Shown here piece after piece: positions 33,556 to 41,556 of a stretch of DNA of 64,000 bases. How positions within the stretch are numbered: position 1 is the stretch's first letter; every line of letters begins with the position of its first letter. Position numbers and translations under genes: made by a program. Location: the NCBI GenBank assembly GCA_965218775.1, contig CBDCLS010000004.1:124001-188000 (forward strand), read 5' to 3'. Source of the DNA: CAUZIZ01 sp965218775 (GTDB taxonomy: Bacteria; Acidobacteriota; UBA6911; RPQK01; JAJDTT01). Below the pieces are notes generated by a model. That model was given only the letters and a program-made list of their open reading frames with translations, ran no database searches and had not been told where the DNA came from.

Positions 33556-35855
33556 CAGAAAGTCCCGAATCTCCTACGGAGTACCCATTCACCGGCCAGG
33601 AGCCCTAACAACAACAGGAGATTTACGGGCATATCCCAAAGGTCGAGCGTCTCAATAACGGACGAATGGGTCTGAACGTATGGGGCCTCCTCGGGTAGTT
33701 TCGCAGCGCCCTGAATGCTGTAGTAATTCCCACCCGTTTCTTCCGACAAGCGCAGCAGAAACTCCTTCTTCTGGGTAGCATCGAAGTACTCCCGCCCCCC
33801 GGAGGCGGTTAGAAAAAACGCGTTGGATCGACCATAGGAGCGGTCGGCACTGGCGCCTTTGCCGCCAGCCTCGAGGCTCAACTGGTGGAGACCCTCTTCA
33901 CTCGGAACCCAGACTCCTTCGTAGACTCCGTTCTCCTGGGGACTCCATTCCACGGCGATCTTTTCGGCCTGCCCCGAGGGAGCTGTAACCGTTAAATCTG
34001 CTCTGGCATTGTTAACCGGATTGAAATCGGCGTCATGGACCTCTACTCGGATGCGAACTTGCTCGCCCTGGGTATAGCTCTCACGCTCGGTCTCAACCGA
34101 GACCGGGTCCTTTGCCGAGTGGACCAACCAGCGCAGCAACTGCCGCCAAAAAGTCTCGTGACTTTGATCTTTGTGGTCCTGAAGCATCTGCCAGCGCCAG
34201 CTGGAGCCGGTCAAGAAGGCAGTCGTAATTCCTCTCCCGTATCGATGGAACACCAGAAGGGGACTCTCTGAACCACTAGTGCCTTTCTGCTGGCCGTCAA
34301 GCCGAGCGAGTGTGGTCGCACCGGTCTTGGTTGCTCCCACCAGATTCCAGTCTGTGAGCTCGGGCATTGCCTCCCATTGGCTTCGATTTTTCTCTTCTTC
34401 GAGAGACAGCCGTAGCGTGGGGTGCTGATGGCCATAGTCTGTCAAGATCATGCGCTTCTGCCCCTGGGCATAGGATGGCGGTCCTTGGCCCTCCCGCTGA
34501 GGCTGGGTCCACACCGGAAGGATCTCCTCGATTGGAGTGTTCTGGAACTTACCTGCGGCGAAGGAGGTCCCCCCTCCCAGCATCAGAAATCCGCCCCCTC
34601 GTCTGGCCACGAAGTCCTTCACCATCTCCATCTGGGGGTAAGTGAAGAAAGAGGACTCCACACTGCCGAAGACGATACCCTGATATTTGAAGAGCTCTTC
34701 CTTCTCAGTGGGAAAGCCTGCTGCCAAGGTGGTCTCCTCTTCGATACCCTGCCGGTAAAACTTATTGAGCGCCGTACGCAAAAGCGTCTCAAGGCGAAGA
34801 TGCGGATCCTGCAAGATGGCCTTGCGGATGAACTTGTACTCCCATCTCGGGCGTCCCTCGACGTAGAGAATCCTGGGCTTGAAATCGCGCACTTCGACGA
34901 TCGTGGTCCGCTCGTTGTTTTGCTGAATCTCCTCATCCTCGAATGGCTTTAGAGAAAAACGGTAGTTCTTGATGCCTTTGGACTTGGGGATGAGAGGAAT
35001 CTCCAGGTTCACGGTTTCGGCATCGAGAGGCAGGTTGACTTCCTTGGACTGGACCAACGACTCCCCCTCATGGACTTCGATCCGACTTCGCTGCCCTGCG
35101 AACCCTCGATTCCGCAAAGTAACCCTGGCCACTGCGACCGTTTCCGGAACCAGAAAACGAGGCACGGCAACCTGGGTGATCTCGACATCACGGGTGGCCT
35201 CCTCCGGTCCCACTCCTATGGTGTGGATGGGAATCCTTCGCATTTTCGCCTCTGAGAGTACCTCCCTGAAGGAGCTGAAACCATTGTCTGCCCCATCAGT
35301 AAAAAGGAGGATCCCCCCCAGGGGCTCACCCGAAGCTTCCGCTAGTGACTTCTCGAGGGCTCCCGCAATATCGGTTCGGTTCCCTTTCCAATCCAACTCG
35401 ACCCCAACATCGAGTTCGGAAACTCTTGAATCGAAGCGGATTAGCCGAACACGGAACTTTTCCTCGAGGGCAGCGAGAAACTCGGCACCGGGCTGCAGTA
35501 GCTTCCGAACCGCCTCCCCGCGAGGCTCGGTTCCCAGTGGAAGCCCCATGCTGCGTGAGTTGTCCACCAGGATGTCGAGTTTGGTTTCACGAGGTAGCAG
35601 GGTCGAGATGACCAGGCTGGGACGCATAATCAGGAGAAACAAGAGGGAAAGGGAAACTGCGCGCAGAGAGGGCAGCAGCCAGCGCCCCTTGTGTCCTCCC
35701 TTTATCCACTCGCGGTAGACCAGTAGGCTTCCGATTACTGTCAAGACGGGGAGAAGAAGCAGCTGCCAATTCTCCCAGCGCCATTGGAAAGCGAAGTCCC
35801 CTTCCCGAAAGAAGAAAGGTCGATACTTGAAGAGAAAGACAAATAGTCCCTCCAT
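33555..35855 (-). CDS. Membrane von Willebrand A protein with GATase1-like domain
   Basis: 766 residues. Two N-terminal membrane helices (WQLLLLPVLTVIGSLLVY and LRAVSLSLLFLLIMRPSLVI) precede a VWA domain with MIDAS DNSRSMG near residue 97 and LLFTDGADNG. Beta-sandwich modules, then LYVEGRPRWEYKFIRKAI and a class I amidotransferase-like part (ARRGGGFLMLGGGTSFAAG, no catalytic Cys) follow. A last helix (LLLLLGLLAGEWVLRRRFG) anchors the C-terminus. It is the first gene of the eight-gene operon. The architecture is that of the large partner of BatA-like proteins in Acidobacteriota and Planctomycetota. Confidence 0.8.
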   Translation of the reverse strand: MEGLFVFLFKYRPFFFREGDFAFQWRWENWQLLLLPVLTVIGSLLVYREWIKGGHKGRWLLPSLRAVSLSLLFLLIMRPSLVISTLLPRETKLDILVDNSRSMGLPLGTEPRGEAVRKLLQPGAEFLAALEEKFRVRLIRFDSRVSELDVGVELDWKGNRTDIAGALEKSLAEASGEPLGGILLFTDGADNGFSSFREVLSEAKMRRIPIHTIGVGPEEATRDVEITQVAVPRFLVPETVAVARVTLRNRGFAGQRSRIEVHEGESLVQSKEVNLPLDAETVNLEIPLIPKSKGIKNYRFSLKPFEDEEIQQNNERTTIVEVRDFKPRILYVEGRPRWEYKFIRKAILQDPHLRLETLLRTALNKFYRQGIEEETTLAAGFPTEKEELFKYQGIVFGSVESSFFTYPQMEMVKDFVARRGGGFLMLGGGTSFAAGKFQNTPIEEILPVWTQPQREGQGPPSYAQGQKRMILTDYGHQHPTLRLSLEEEKNRSQWEAMPELTDWNLVGATKTGATTLARLDGQQKGTSGSESPLLVFHRYGRGITTAFLTGSSWRWQMLQDHKDQSHETFWRQLLRWLVHSAKDPVSVETERESYTQGEQVRIRVEVHDADFNPVNNARADLTVTAPSGQAEKIAVEWSPQENGVYEGVWVPSEEGLHQLSLEAGGKGASADRSYGRSNAFFLTASGGREYFDATQKKEFLLRLSEETGGNYYSIQGAAKLPEEAPYVQTHSSVIETLDLWDMPVNLLLLLGLLAGEWVLRRRFGTF

Positions 35856-35927
35856 ATCGTATGTCTCTCCAGTCCTCCAACTTGCTGCGAGAGGGACACG
35901 TCTGAGAAAAGCCGCGGTCCCAAAAGC

Positions 35928-35959
35928 ATTATGCGGATCAAGGCCCAGTACGCTGTCAA
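35928..35959 (-). promoter_or_regulatory. Possible promoter of the VWA/MoxR operon
   Basis: On the minus strand TTGACA (35954-35959) is followed after 20 bp by CATAAT (35928-35933), about 75 bp before the first start codon. The spacing is longer than ideal. The 18 bases around the -35 box closely match a site on the opposite strand near 36296. Confidence 0.35.
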
Positions 35960-36013
35960 CCTAGAAATTGTAGGTTCTGAACGGCCCTTGGCGTCCGCTT
36001 TCTGCGTTGCGCG

Positions 36014-36043
36014 TCCTCAACGTAGACCAAGCTATGCCTGCGG
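36014..36043 (-). repeat. 30-base dispersed repeat core, copy in reverse
   Basis: The complement reads CCGCAGGCATAGCTTGGTCT and on to ACGTTGAGGA. It matches 26 of 30 bases of 58604-58633, which lies inside the palindromic element at 58523-58713. Confidence 0.6.
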
Positions 36044-36089
36044 CCGCGCGCCTTGACTTCGACCACCATGACTCGTCCATAACCCACAA

Positions 36090-36282
36090 TGGGTGTGCGT
36101 CAAAAATGTAGGGGAAAGTTGCTCCATCCCCTTTTGTATTGGGATTATCGGGATATCTGAATGCCTACTAACATTCAGAGGAGGCGAGGCCGCACTAACT
36201 GTAAATGCACGCCGCACAACCCTTCTATGTTTATTCTTCCAAAGTATACCTCAGTCCTACCTACATTTTTGACGTACACCCA
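36090..36282. mobile_element. 193-bp MITE with 23-bp inverted repeats
   Basis: The ends are TGGGTGTGCGTCAAAAATGT on the left (23 bp to AGG) and its complement with one mismatch on the right. CCCACAA occurs directly before (36083-36089) and directly after (36283-36289), a 7-bp target duplication. There is no gene inside. It must have been moved by a transposase encoded elsewhere; neither full IS in this window shares its ends. Confidence 0.82.
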
Positions 36283-36297
36283 CCCACAATCTCCAGG

Positions 36298-36328
36298 TTG
36301 ACAGAGTACTAGGTTATCTTATTATACT
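36298..36328 (+). promoter_or_regulatory. Possible distal promoter now separated from carD
   Basis: TTGACA (36298-36303) and TATACT (36323-36328) are separated by 19 bp. Before the ISKra4-type element landed at 36444 this would have read toward carD. The flanking bases resemble the minus-strand site at 35954. Confidence 0.35.
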
Positions 36329-36472
36329 GCCTGTTCGTATCCCGATTTGAGGTAAGAGAGCCGCTCTCCCGGCCGTTCCTAGGAGGGCGTCGACACCTCA
36401 CTGGTCTCCTCTGCCACAAATATCGCCAGCAATCCAAGCGGCAGGGTGCACGACAAAAAAGTTGCACTCTGA

Positions 36473-37823
36473 CTATGCTGCAACCCTGAGATCGGCTCTC
36501 CATTCCCAAAAATCCTCAAAGCGCCCACTGAGCCTGGTGCAGCGGAGAGCCGTGATGGCGTTGGCACCCCGGACCGTCCAGTGCATCCCGGACCGTTTGA
36601 GGCGGGCGCCCAGAACGTTCTTGCAGCCCGCTTCCAGGACACCGGAGGAAGTACACAGGCCTTGCCGTCGGAATTGGGCGTAGTTCATGCGATGGCGATT
36701 GTCTCGAAAGTAGCCGGAGGCCTGTTTGATCTCGTCCTGGCGCTCGGTATGGGGAGCCAGCGCAGTGAGGAGGGCGTCGATCTGCCCGGCCTCCAGCTCC
36801 TGGCGTCGTCGTTGCACCCAGGCTTGGCGAGCGTCCTCGTCCAGGGACAGATGCTTGGACACTTGGTGTAGCCGCTCCAGCGCATGGTAGCGATCGACGA
36901 TCTGGATGGCCTTGGGGAACAGTTCCTCGGTGAGGTTCCAGATCCACTTGGCTCCATCGCCCAGGACCACTTGGCGTGGTGCTTGTCCGAAACGGCGCCG
37001 CTGGCCCTCGCGCTCCACCCGCTGGGCGAAGTCTGAAAGTTGCTCATCCGTGTCCTTGGTGGCTGCACTTTCAATCGCAGCCGTGTAGGTGACCGAGCCC
37101 GGATCGCGGACCGGTCGACCCTCAGGGTCTTGCTTTTCCGCACTCCAGACGGCGCACAGTTTGCTCTCGCGAGTGCGGGCCGAGCCATCGGGCTGTTTGC
37201 CCGCTCGCCCTTGCACTTCGGTGGGGCGCATCGGCAAACCGGTGCCGTCCATTCCGAGGTACAGCGTCTGGGGGAGGGGAGTCTCCGCCTCCGGCTCCAC
37301 GACCTCCTGCTCATAGCGAATGATCTCCTCGCCGAGGCCCTCCCCCCAGCGCTCCACCTCTTTGGCACTGACCGAGACCCCGGCCAACTCGCTCAGTAGA
37401 TCACTGCCTTCTTGAAAGCTGACACTGGAAGCCGTGATCGCGACCATTCGGGCCAAGGCCGCAGAGTAGGATTGTCCCTCCAGGCCCAGCTCCTGGTCCC
37501 TGGGGCAGAAACCGTGGCCGCAGTTCCGACAGCAATAGTAGGCTCGCTGCAAGCGCATCTCCCCCAGCACCGTCTGAAACCGCTTCGTGCGTCGACCCGC
37601 ATAGCGTGCTTGCTCGCCGCAAGGGCAGTTCTGGGCCGGGGCCGTGTCCGAACGGTCCTGGTTCAGATGGTGCTCGACGGCCCGCGCCGCCAGCTCTAAG
37701 ACCTGCTGGCGAACCGCCCTCTCCAGCGCTTCCAAGTCCAGACTGGCGGCCGCCTCCGAGCCGATTAGGGTTTGGACTTCTTGGCGGACCTCTTGCTGGA
37801 GCGTTTTTTGGAGCCCTTTTTTT
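36473..37823 (-). CDS. ISKra4-family transposase (reached by -1 frameshift)
   Basis: The protein contains CPCGEQARYAGRRTKRFQTVLGEM and YYCCRNCGHGFCPRDQELGL (zinc-binding), then TLYLGMDGTGLPMRPTEVQGRAGKQ with the first catalytic Asp, KLCAVWSAE, the second Asp in VVLGDGAKWIWNL, and EAGCKNVLGARLKRSGMHW at the C-terminus. These are ISKra4 hallmarks. No ATG, GTG or TTG lies near the start of its homology; the frame opens upstream only as an out-of-frame reading of the DUF6788 gene. The A7G run at 37823-37816 holds the slippery heptamer A AAA AAG in the DUF6788 frame, so a fusion of about 570 residues is likely. Confidence 0.82.
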
Positions 37824-38178
37824 CGAGGGCCTCGGCCCTCGGCTCGGCCTCCAACTCTCGGTCCGCCCAACGTTCGCAGGCTTGCCAATAGGCCTCCAGC
37901 CGTTGGCGGAACTTGTGAGCTGCCTGCACCTGTTGGCCTGCCTTCTCCGCTTGACTGGGACTCAGATAGCGAGAGCCTGTCTTGCCTGCCACCGCCCGCG
38001 TCAGACTGGTGTAGGGGCCGTGGCGGGCCTGGGGATCCTCCCCGCAAGGGCATCCCGGTTTGCCACACTTGATGTAGCGCTCGGAGACCGAGCCCCGGCG
38101 CATGGGTCGAGGGTCGAGTAGCTGCTGGGCCGTCTCCAGCACGTCCTGGGGCACCGAATCGGGGGGCGGTTGTGTCAT
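37765..38178 (-). CDS. DUF6788 protein of the ISKra4-type element
   Basis: 137 residues from the ATG at 38178. The zinc-binding-like motif GSVSERYIKCGKPGCPCGEDPQARHGPYTSLTRAV and the basic, Lys-rich tail (EKKGSKKRSSKRSAKKSKP) are typical of the small protein encoded upstream of ISKra4 transposases. The catalytic frame overlaps it by about 59 bases in the -1 register. It probably binds DNA, or supplies the N-terminal domain of the frameshifted transposase. Confidence 0.8.
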   Translation of the reverse strand: MTQPPPDSVPQDVLETAQQLLDPRPMRRGSVSERYIKCGKPGCPCGEDPQARHGPYTSLTRAVAGKTGSRYLSPSQAEKAGQQVQAAHKFRQRLEAYWQACERWADRELEAEPRAEALEKKGSKKRSSKRSAKKSKP

Positions 38179-38361
38179 GGGTTTTCCTCCTTACGGCTAT
38201 ACTAGCCGTAAGATATGACACCCTAGGCCTTCCAGTGTCCCGATGACAACTGCCTGGAAATCCTCAGCCAGACTGGAGTTTAATGGTTCGTCAGCTCAGG
38301 AGGAACTCCCAAGTACCCAACTTGTCACTTTCCTGTCGTGCACCCCAAGCGGCATCGCTCT

Positions 38362-38390
38362 TTGACTTTTGAAAAGGCCTCGTCTACAAT
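38362..38390 (+). promoter_or_regulatory. Sigma-70-type promoter of carD
   Basis: TTGACT (38362-38367) and TACAAT (38385-38390) are separated by exactly 17 bp and lie 50 bp before the carD start. This is the best sigma-70 match on the plus strand here. Confidence 0.75.
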
Positions 38391-38439
38391 AGGGTTCTCT
38401 CATACTTTTGATCATTATTCACTGTGTGCCGGAGGTTTC

Positions 38440-38952
38440 ATGCAGTTTAATGTCGGGGATAAAGTTGTCTATCCCAACCAGGGAGTTGGGGTCATTCAGG
38501 ACGTATGCGAGAAGCACATTGCAGGGGAGCAGGCAGAATTCTATCTACTGAAGCTCCGGGCCAACAACTCTACTGTCATGGTCCCGACAGCCAACGCTGA
38601 CCACGTAGGGCTTCGCCTCCTGTGCACGGAGAAACAACTTGTAGCTCTGTTCGAGATCCTGAAGGGCGACAGCGATCAGCCCGAACCCGACTGGAAAAGC
38701 CGTTACAAGGAAAACGTAGAGAAGATGAAGACCGGTTCGATCTTCGAGGTGGCAGAGGTGTTGAAGAATCTCTACTGCCTCAACTTCCAGAAGACTCTGT
38801 CGTTCCGGGAGAAGAAGATGTATGACCGCGCTTTGCAGCTGGTGATCTCCGAGATCGCAACGGTCCAGGACGAACCCACAGAAGAGATCGGAGAGCTGGT
38901 AGAAGGACTCCTACTCACTTCTTGCGAACAAGCCGGTCCCAGGATGGCCTGA
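38440..38952 (+). CDS. carD: CarD-family RNA polymerase-binding regulator
   Basis: 170 residues from ATG 38440, five bases after GGAGG; a longer in-frame opening starts inside the upstream element and is rejected. The N-terminal RNA-polymerase-interacting Tudor-like domain reads FNVGDKVVYPNQGVGVIQDV, followed by the helical DNA-binding part (YKENVEKMKTGSIFEVAEVLKNLYCLNFQKTLSFREKKMYDRAL). CarD stabilises open promoter complexes, notably at rRNA promoters. The length matches the family. A strong promoter precedes it, and the ISKra4-type element has landed close to that promoter, so upstream control may have changed. Confidence 0.93.
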   Translation: MQFNVGDKVVYPNQGVGVIQDVCEKHIAGEQAEFYLLKLRANNSTVMVPTANADHVGLRLLCTEKQLVALFEILKGDSDQPEPDWKSRYKENVEKMKTGSIFEVAEVLKNLYCLNFQKTLSFREKKMYDRALQLVISEIATVQDEPTEEIGELVEGLLLTSCEQAGPRMA

Positions 38953-38977
38953 GCCTCCGATAAGTCTTAATCCCTCC

Positions 38978-40291
38978 CTAGTGCCCTGACACTAATCTCG
39001 CCGTCTCGCGAAGGGCCTCGTCGGCAGCCTGAAGAGTTCTCTGGATATCATCTTCGGTGTGGGCAGTGGAAACGAAGTTGGTCTCGAACTGAGAGGGTGC
39101 CAGGTAGATCCCCCGACTCAGCATCTGGCGAAAAAAAAGGCTAAAGCGCTCGGTGTTGGATCGCTTGGCCGAGACGAAATCCGTCACGGGCTCAGGGTTG
39201 AAAAAGGGAGTGAACATCGAGCCGCAGCGCTGTACTCGGAGAGGGACCGAATGACGCTGAGCGGCTTGCTCCAGACCTCGACCAAGGTCCAGTGCCCTAC
39301 GCTCCAGTAGATCGAAGGGTTGATCGCGCTCGAGGATTTCCAGGGTCTTCAGTCCTGCAGCAACCGCGATCGGATTCCCCGACAGAGTGCCCGCCTGGTA
39401 AACCGGACCCTCAGGCGCCATCATTTCCATTATCTCTTGTCGACCCCCATAGGCTCCTATAGGTAATCCCCCACCTACGATCTTCCCCAGACAGGTCAGG
39501 GGTGCCTCGACGGTAAAGCGCTGCTGGGCGCCGCCGAGTCCGATGCGAAAGCCGCTGATGACCTCGTCGAAAACAACCAGTGCTCCATGTTTCTCGCCCA
39601 GCTTCAACACACCTTGAAGAAATCCTTCCCGGGGTAGAGCAACTCCCATATTGCCCGGAATGGGCTCGAGGATCACCGCTGCAATCTGATCTGAGTACTT
39701 TTCGAATGCCTCTTCGAGTCTGGGCAGATCGTTGAAGGGAACGCTGACGGTGCCCTCGACCAAATGCGCCGGAACTCCCGGGCTGTCTGCCAGCCCCAAA
39801 GTCGCGACGCCTGACCCGGCCTTGACCAAAAGACTGTCGGAGTGTCCGTGGTAGCCCCCGTCGAATTTAACAACCAGAGATCGCCCGGTATAGGCTCGGG
39901 CCAATCGAAGGGCGCTCATCGTCGCTTCCGTACCCGAGTTGACCAGCCGTACCTTCTCAATCGAAGGGAAGAGACTGCATATCTTCTCGGCCAGAAGCAC
40001 TTCGTTCTCAGTCGGTGCTCCGTAACTGCTCCCCCGTTGCGAGGCCTCTTGAATAGCCTCGACCACCTCCGGATGGGCATGGCCCAGGATCATGGGACCC
40101 CAGGATCCAAGATAGTCGAGGTAGCGATTACCGTCCACGTCTTCGACCTGTGCCCCTTGAGCCAGGCGGATAAAACGAGGGCTTTCTCCTACCCCACGGA
40201 AGGCACGGACTGGACTGTTGACACCTCCAGGTATCACCTTCTCGGCGCGCTCGAGGAGTTCGACACTTCGAGGATGCGATTGGCTTTTCAT
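38978..40291 (-). CDS. hemL: Glutamate-1-semialdehyde 2,1-aminomutase
   Basis: 437 residues of a PLP enzyme that makes 5-aminolevulinate from glutamate-1-semialdehyde in the C5 haem pathway. Diagnostic stretches include VIPGGVNSPVRAFRGVGESPRFI, GSWGPMILGHAHP, VNSGTEATMSALRLAR, KFDGGYHGHSD and the PLP lysine in TCLGKIVGGGLPIGAYGG. hemB follows upstream on the same strand, 61 bp away, so the two successive steps are co-oriented and probably co-transcribed. It converges on carD with only about 25 bp between the ends. Confidence 0.96.
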   Translation of the reverse strand: MKSQSHPRSVELLERAEKVIPGGVNSPVRAFRGVGESPRFIRLAQGAQVEDVDGNRYLDYLGSWGPMILGHAHPEVVEAIQEASQRGSSYGAPTENEVLLAEKICSLFPSIEKVRLVNSGTEATMSALRLARAYTGRSLVVKFDGGYHGHSDSLLVKAGSGVATLGLADSPGVPAHLVEGTVSVPFNDLPRLEEAFEKYSDQIAAVILEPIPGNMGVALPREGFLQGVLKLGEKHGALVVFDEVISGFRIGLGGAQQRFTVEAPLTCLGKIVGGGLPIGAYGGRQEIMEMMAPEGPVYQAGTLSGNPIAVAAGLKTLEILERDQPFDLLERRALDLGRGLEQAAQRHSVPLRVQRCGSMFTPFFNPEPVTDFVSAKRSNTERFSLFFRQMLSRGIYLAPSQFETNFVSTAHTEDDIQRTLQAADEALRETARLVSGH

Positions 40292-40352
40292 CGGAATCAG
40301 TCCTTTTCGCCTGCGGTGGGTACTTTAGAGTATGGCATCCGCCTCTCGGAGC

Positions 40353-41360
40353 TCATTCCCAGTTCCCCTCCCGGATCCTCTTTGCCACGTCCTTGGCGAA
40401 ATACGACAGGATGAAATCGGCCCCCGCCCGACGGATGGCCAGCAGGGTCTCTCGGACAGTTGCCTCCTTCTGCAGCCAGCCTCGATCGAAAGCAGCGCAG
40501 AGGGCACTATATTCGCCGCTGACCTGATAGGCGGCAACCGGAACCGTGGTCATCTCCCGGACCCGGGATATCACATCCAGATAAGGAAGGGCAGGTTTGA
40601 CCATGACCATGTCGGCACCTTCCTCCAGGTCGAGCTGCACTTCTTTCAGGGCCTCACGGGCGTTTGCAGGATCCATCTGGTAGCTCTTGCGGTCTCCAAA
40701 CTGTGGCGCCGACTCGGCGGCCTCTCGAAAGGGTCCGTAGTACGCCGAGGCGTACTTGGCCGCATAGGAGAGGATCGGAATCCTATGGAGCTCCGCGGCA
40801 TCCAGAGACTGGCGAATCGCCGCCACTCGACCGTCCATCATGTCCGAGGGAGCGATCACGTCAGCACCTGCCCTGGCGTAGGCAAGCGCGGTTCGAGCTA
40901 GGACCTCCAAGGTTCCATCGTTGTCCACACCAGGAGCTTCACCGGGCGGCTGACTTATGAGCCCGCAGTGGCCATGATCGGTATACTCACAAAGACACAC
41001 GTCCGCGATGAGCAACAGGTCTGGGACCGCTTGCTTTCCTTCCTGCAGGCCGCGGCAAATGATCCCCTCCTCTGCGTAGGCTGGACTTCCGGCGGAGTCT
41101 TTGAGCTCTTCAGCAGGAATCCCGAACAGCATCACCGCAGGAATACCCAGATCACAGACTTGCTGGAGTTCTTCAGCCAGCCGATCCACCGAAAGTCGGA
41201 ACTGCCCCGGCATGGAGCCGATCTCCTCGCGGATTCCCTCTCCGTAACGAAGGAACATCGGATAGACGAGCTGGTCGACACTGATCCGGGTCTCGCGAAC
41301 CATCCTTCGAAGTCCCGGATTCCCTCGGAGTCGACGGGGGCGAATGAGCGGCTTTTTCAT
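40353..41360 (-). CDS. hemB: Delta-aminolevulinic acid dehydratase (porphobilinogen synthase)
   Basis: 335 residues. It condenses two 5-aminolevulinate molecules to porphobilinogen. The zinc site is complete: DVCLCEYTDHGHCG gives three cysteines, so this is the zinc-dependent type. The two Schiff-base lysines are in SYAAKYASAYYGPFREA and MVMVKPALPYLDVI. SDMMDGRVAAIR is also present. It precedes hemL in transcription order. A tRNA gene lies 30 bp upstream of its start on the same strand, so they may share a transcript. Confidence 0.96.
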   Translation of the reverse strand: MKKPLIRPRRLRGNPGLRRMVRETRISVDQLVYPMFLRYGEGIREEIGSMPGQFRLSVDRLAEELQQVCDLGIPAVMLFGIPAEELKDSAGSPAYAEEGIICRGLQEGKQAVPDLLLIADVCLCEYTDHGHCGLISQPPGEAPGVDNDGTLEVLARTALAYARAGADVIAPSDMMDGRVAAIRQSLDAAELHRIPILSYAAKYASAYYGPFREAAESAPQFGDRKSYQMDPANAREALKEVQLDLEEGADMVMVKPALPYLDVISRVREMTTVPVAAYQVSGEYSALCAAFDRGWLQKEATVRETLLAIRRAGADFILSYFAKDVAKRIREGNWE

Positions 41361-41390
41361 ACGAATGGCTACTGCTCGGTTTCAGGGGCC

Positions 41391-41463
41391 TGGCGGTGCA
41401 GGGATTCGAACCCCGGACTCGGCGGATATGAGCCGCCTGCTCTAACCTCTGAGCTACACCGCC
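41391..41463 (-). tRNA. tRNA with CAT anticodon (elongator Met, or Ile2 read with lysidine)
   Basis: The reverse strand folds into a normal cloverleaf: acceptor GGCGGTG paired with CACCGCC, D-arm GTAGCTCAGAGGTTAGAGCA, anticodon stem GGCGG/CCGCC with loop CTCATAT, T-arm GGGGTTCGAATCCC. CCA is not encoded. D-loop and acceptor exclude the initiator type. A CAU anticodon could be Met or the Ile2 species modified by TilS, which is encoded 1.7 kb away. I cannot settle which. Confidence 0.9.
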
Positions 41464-41556
41464 ACTGAGAGTGAATGAATATAACTGAACAACAGAGACC
41501 AGATCAACGCGGGCTCTGGTTAGAGCTCCGAGAACCACGTTCTAGGGGACGGATCC

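Larger units (their letters stand above)
36444..38345 (-). mobile_element. ISKra4-family insertion sequence, 1902 bp
   Basis: The ends share GGGTGCACGACA as inverted repeats, followed on both sides by a similar A-rich/AAAGT stretch. The 9-bp direct repeat CAAGCGGCA lies at 36435-36443 and 38346-38354. Two overlapping genes are carried on the minus strand: a DUF6788 gene and the transposase, in different frames. Perfect target duplications indicate a fairly recent insertion. It lies just upstream of the carD promoter, leaving the -35 box about 16 bp from the element's edge. Confidence 0.9.

Noticed and set aside
37823..38221. N-terminal 130 codons of the 582-codon frame leading into the ISKra4 transposase
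   Set aside because: They are an out-of-frame reading of the DUF6788 gene. Family motifs lie in the DUF6788 frame, and the transposase is better explained by a -1 shift.
41391..41463. Initiator tRNA-fMet
   Set aside because: The first acceptor pair is a normal G-C and the anticodon stem lacks the three consecutive G-C pairs in the initiator arrangement, so an elongator or Ile2 type is preferred.
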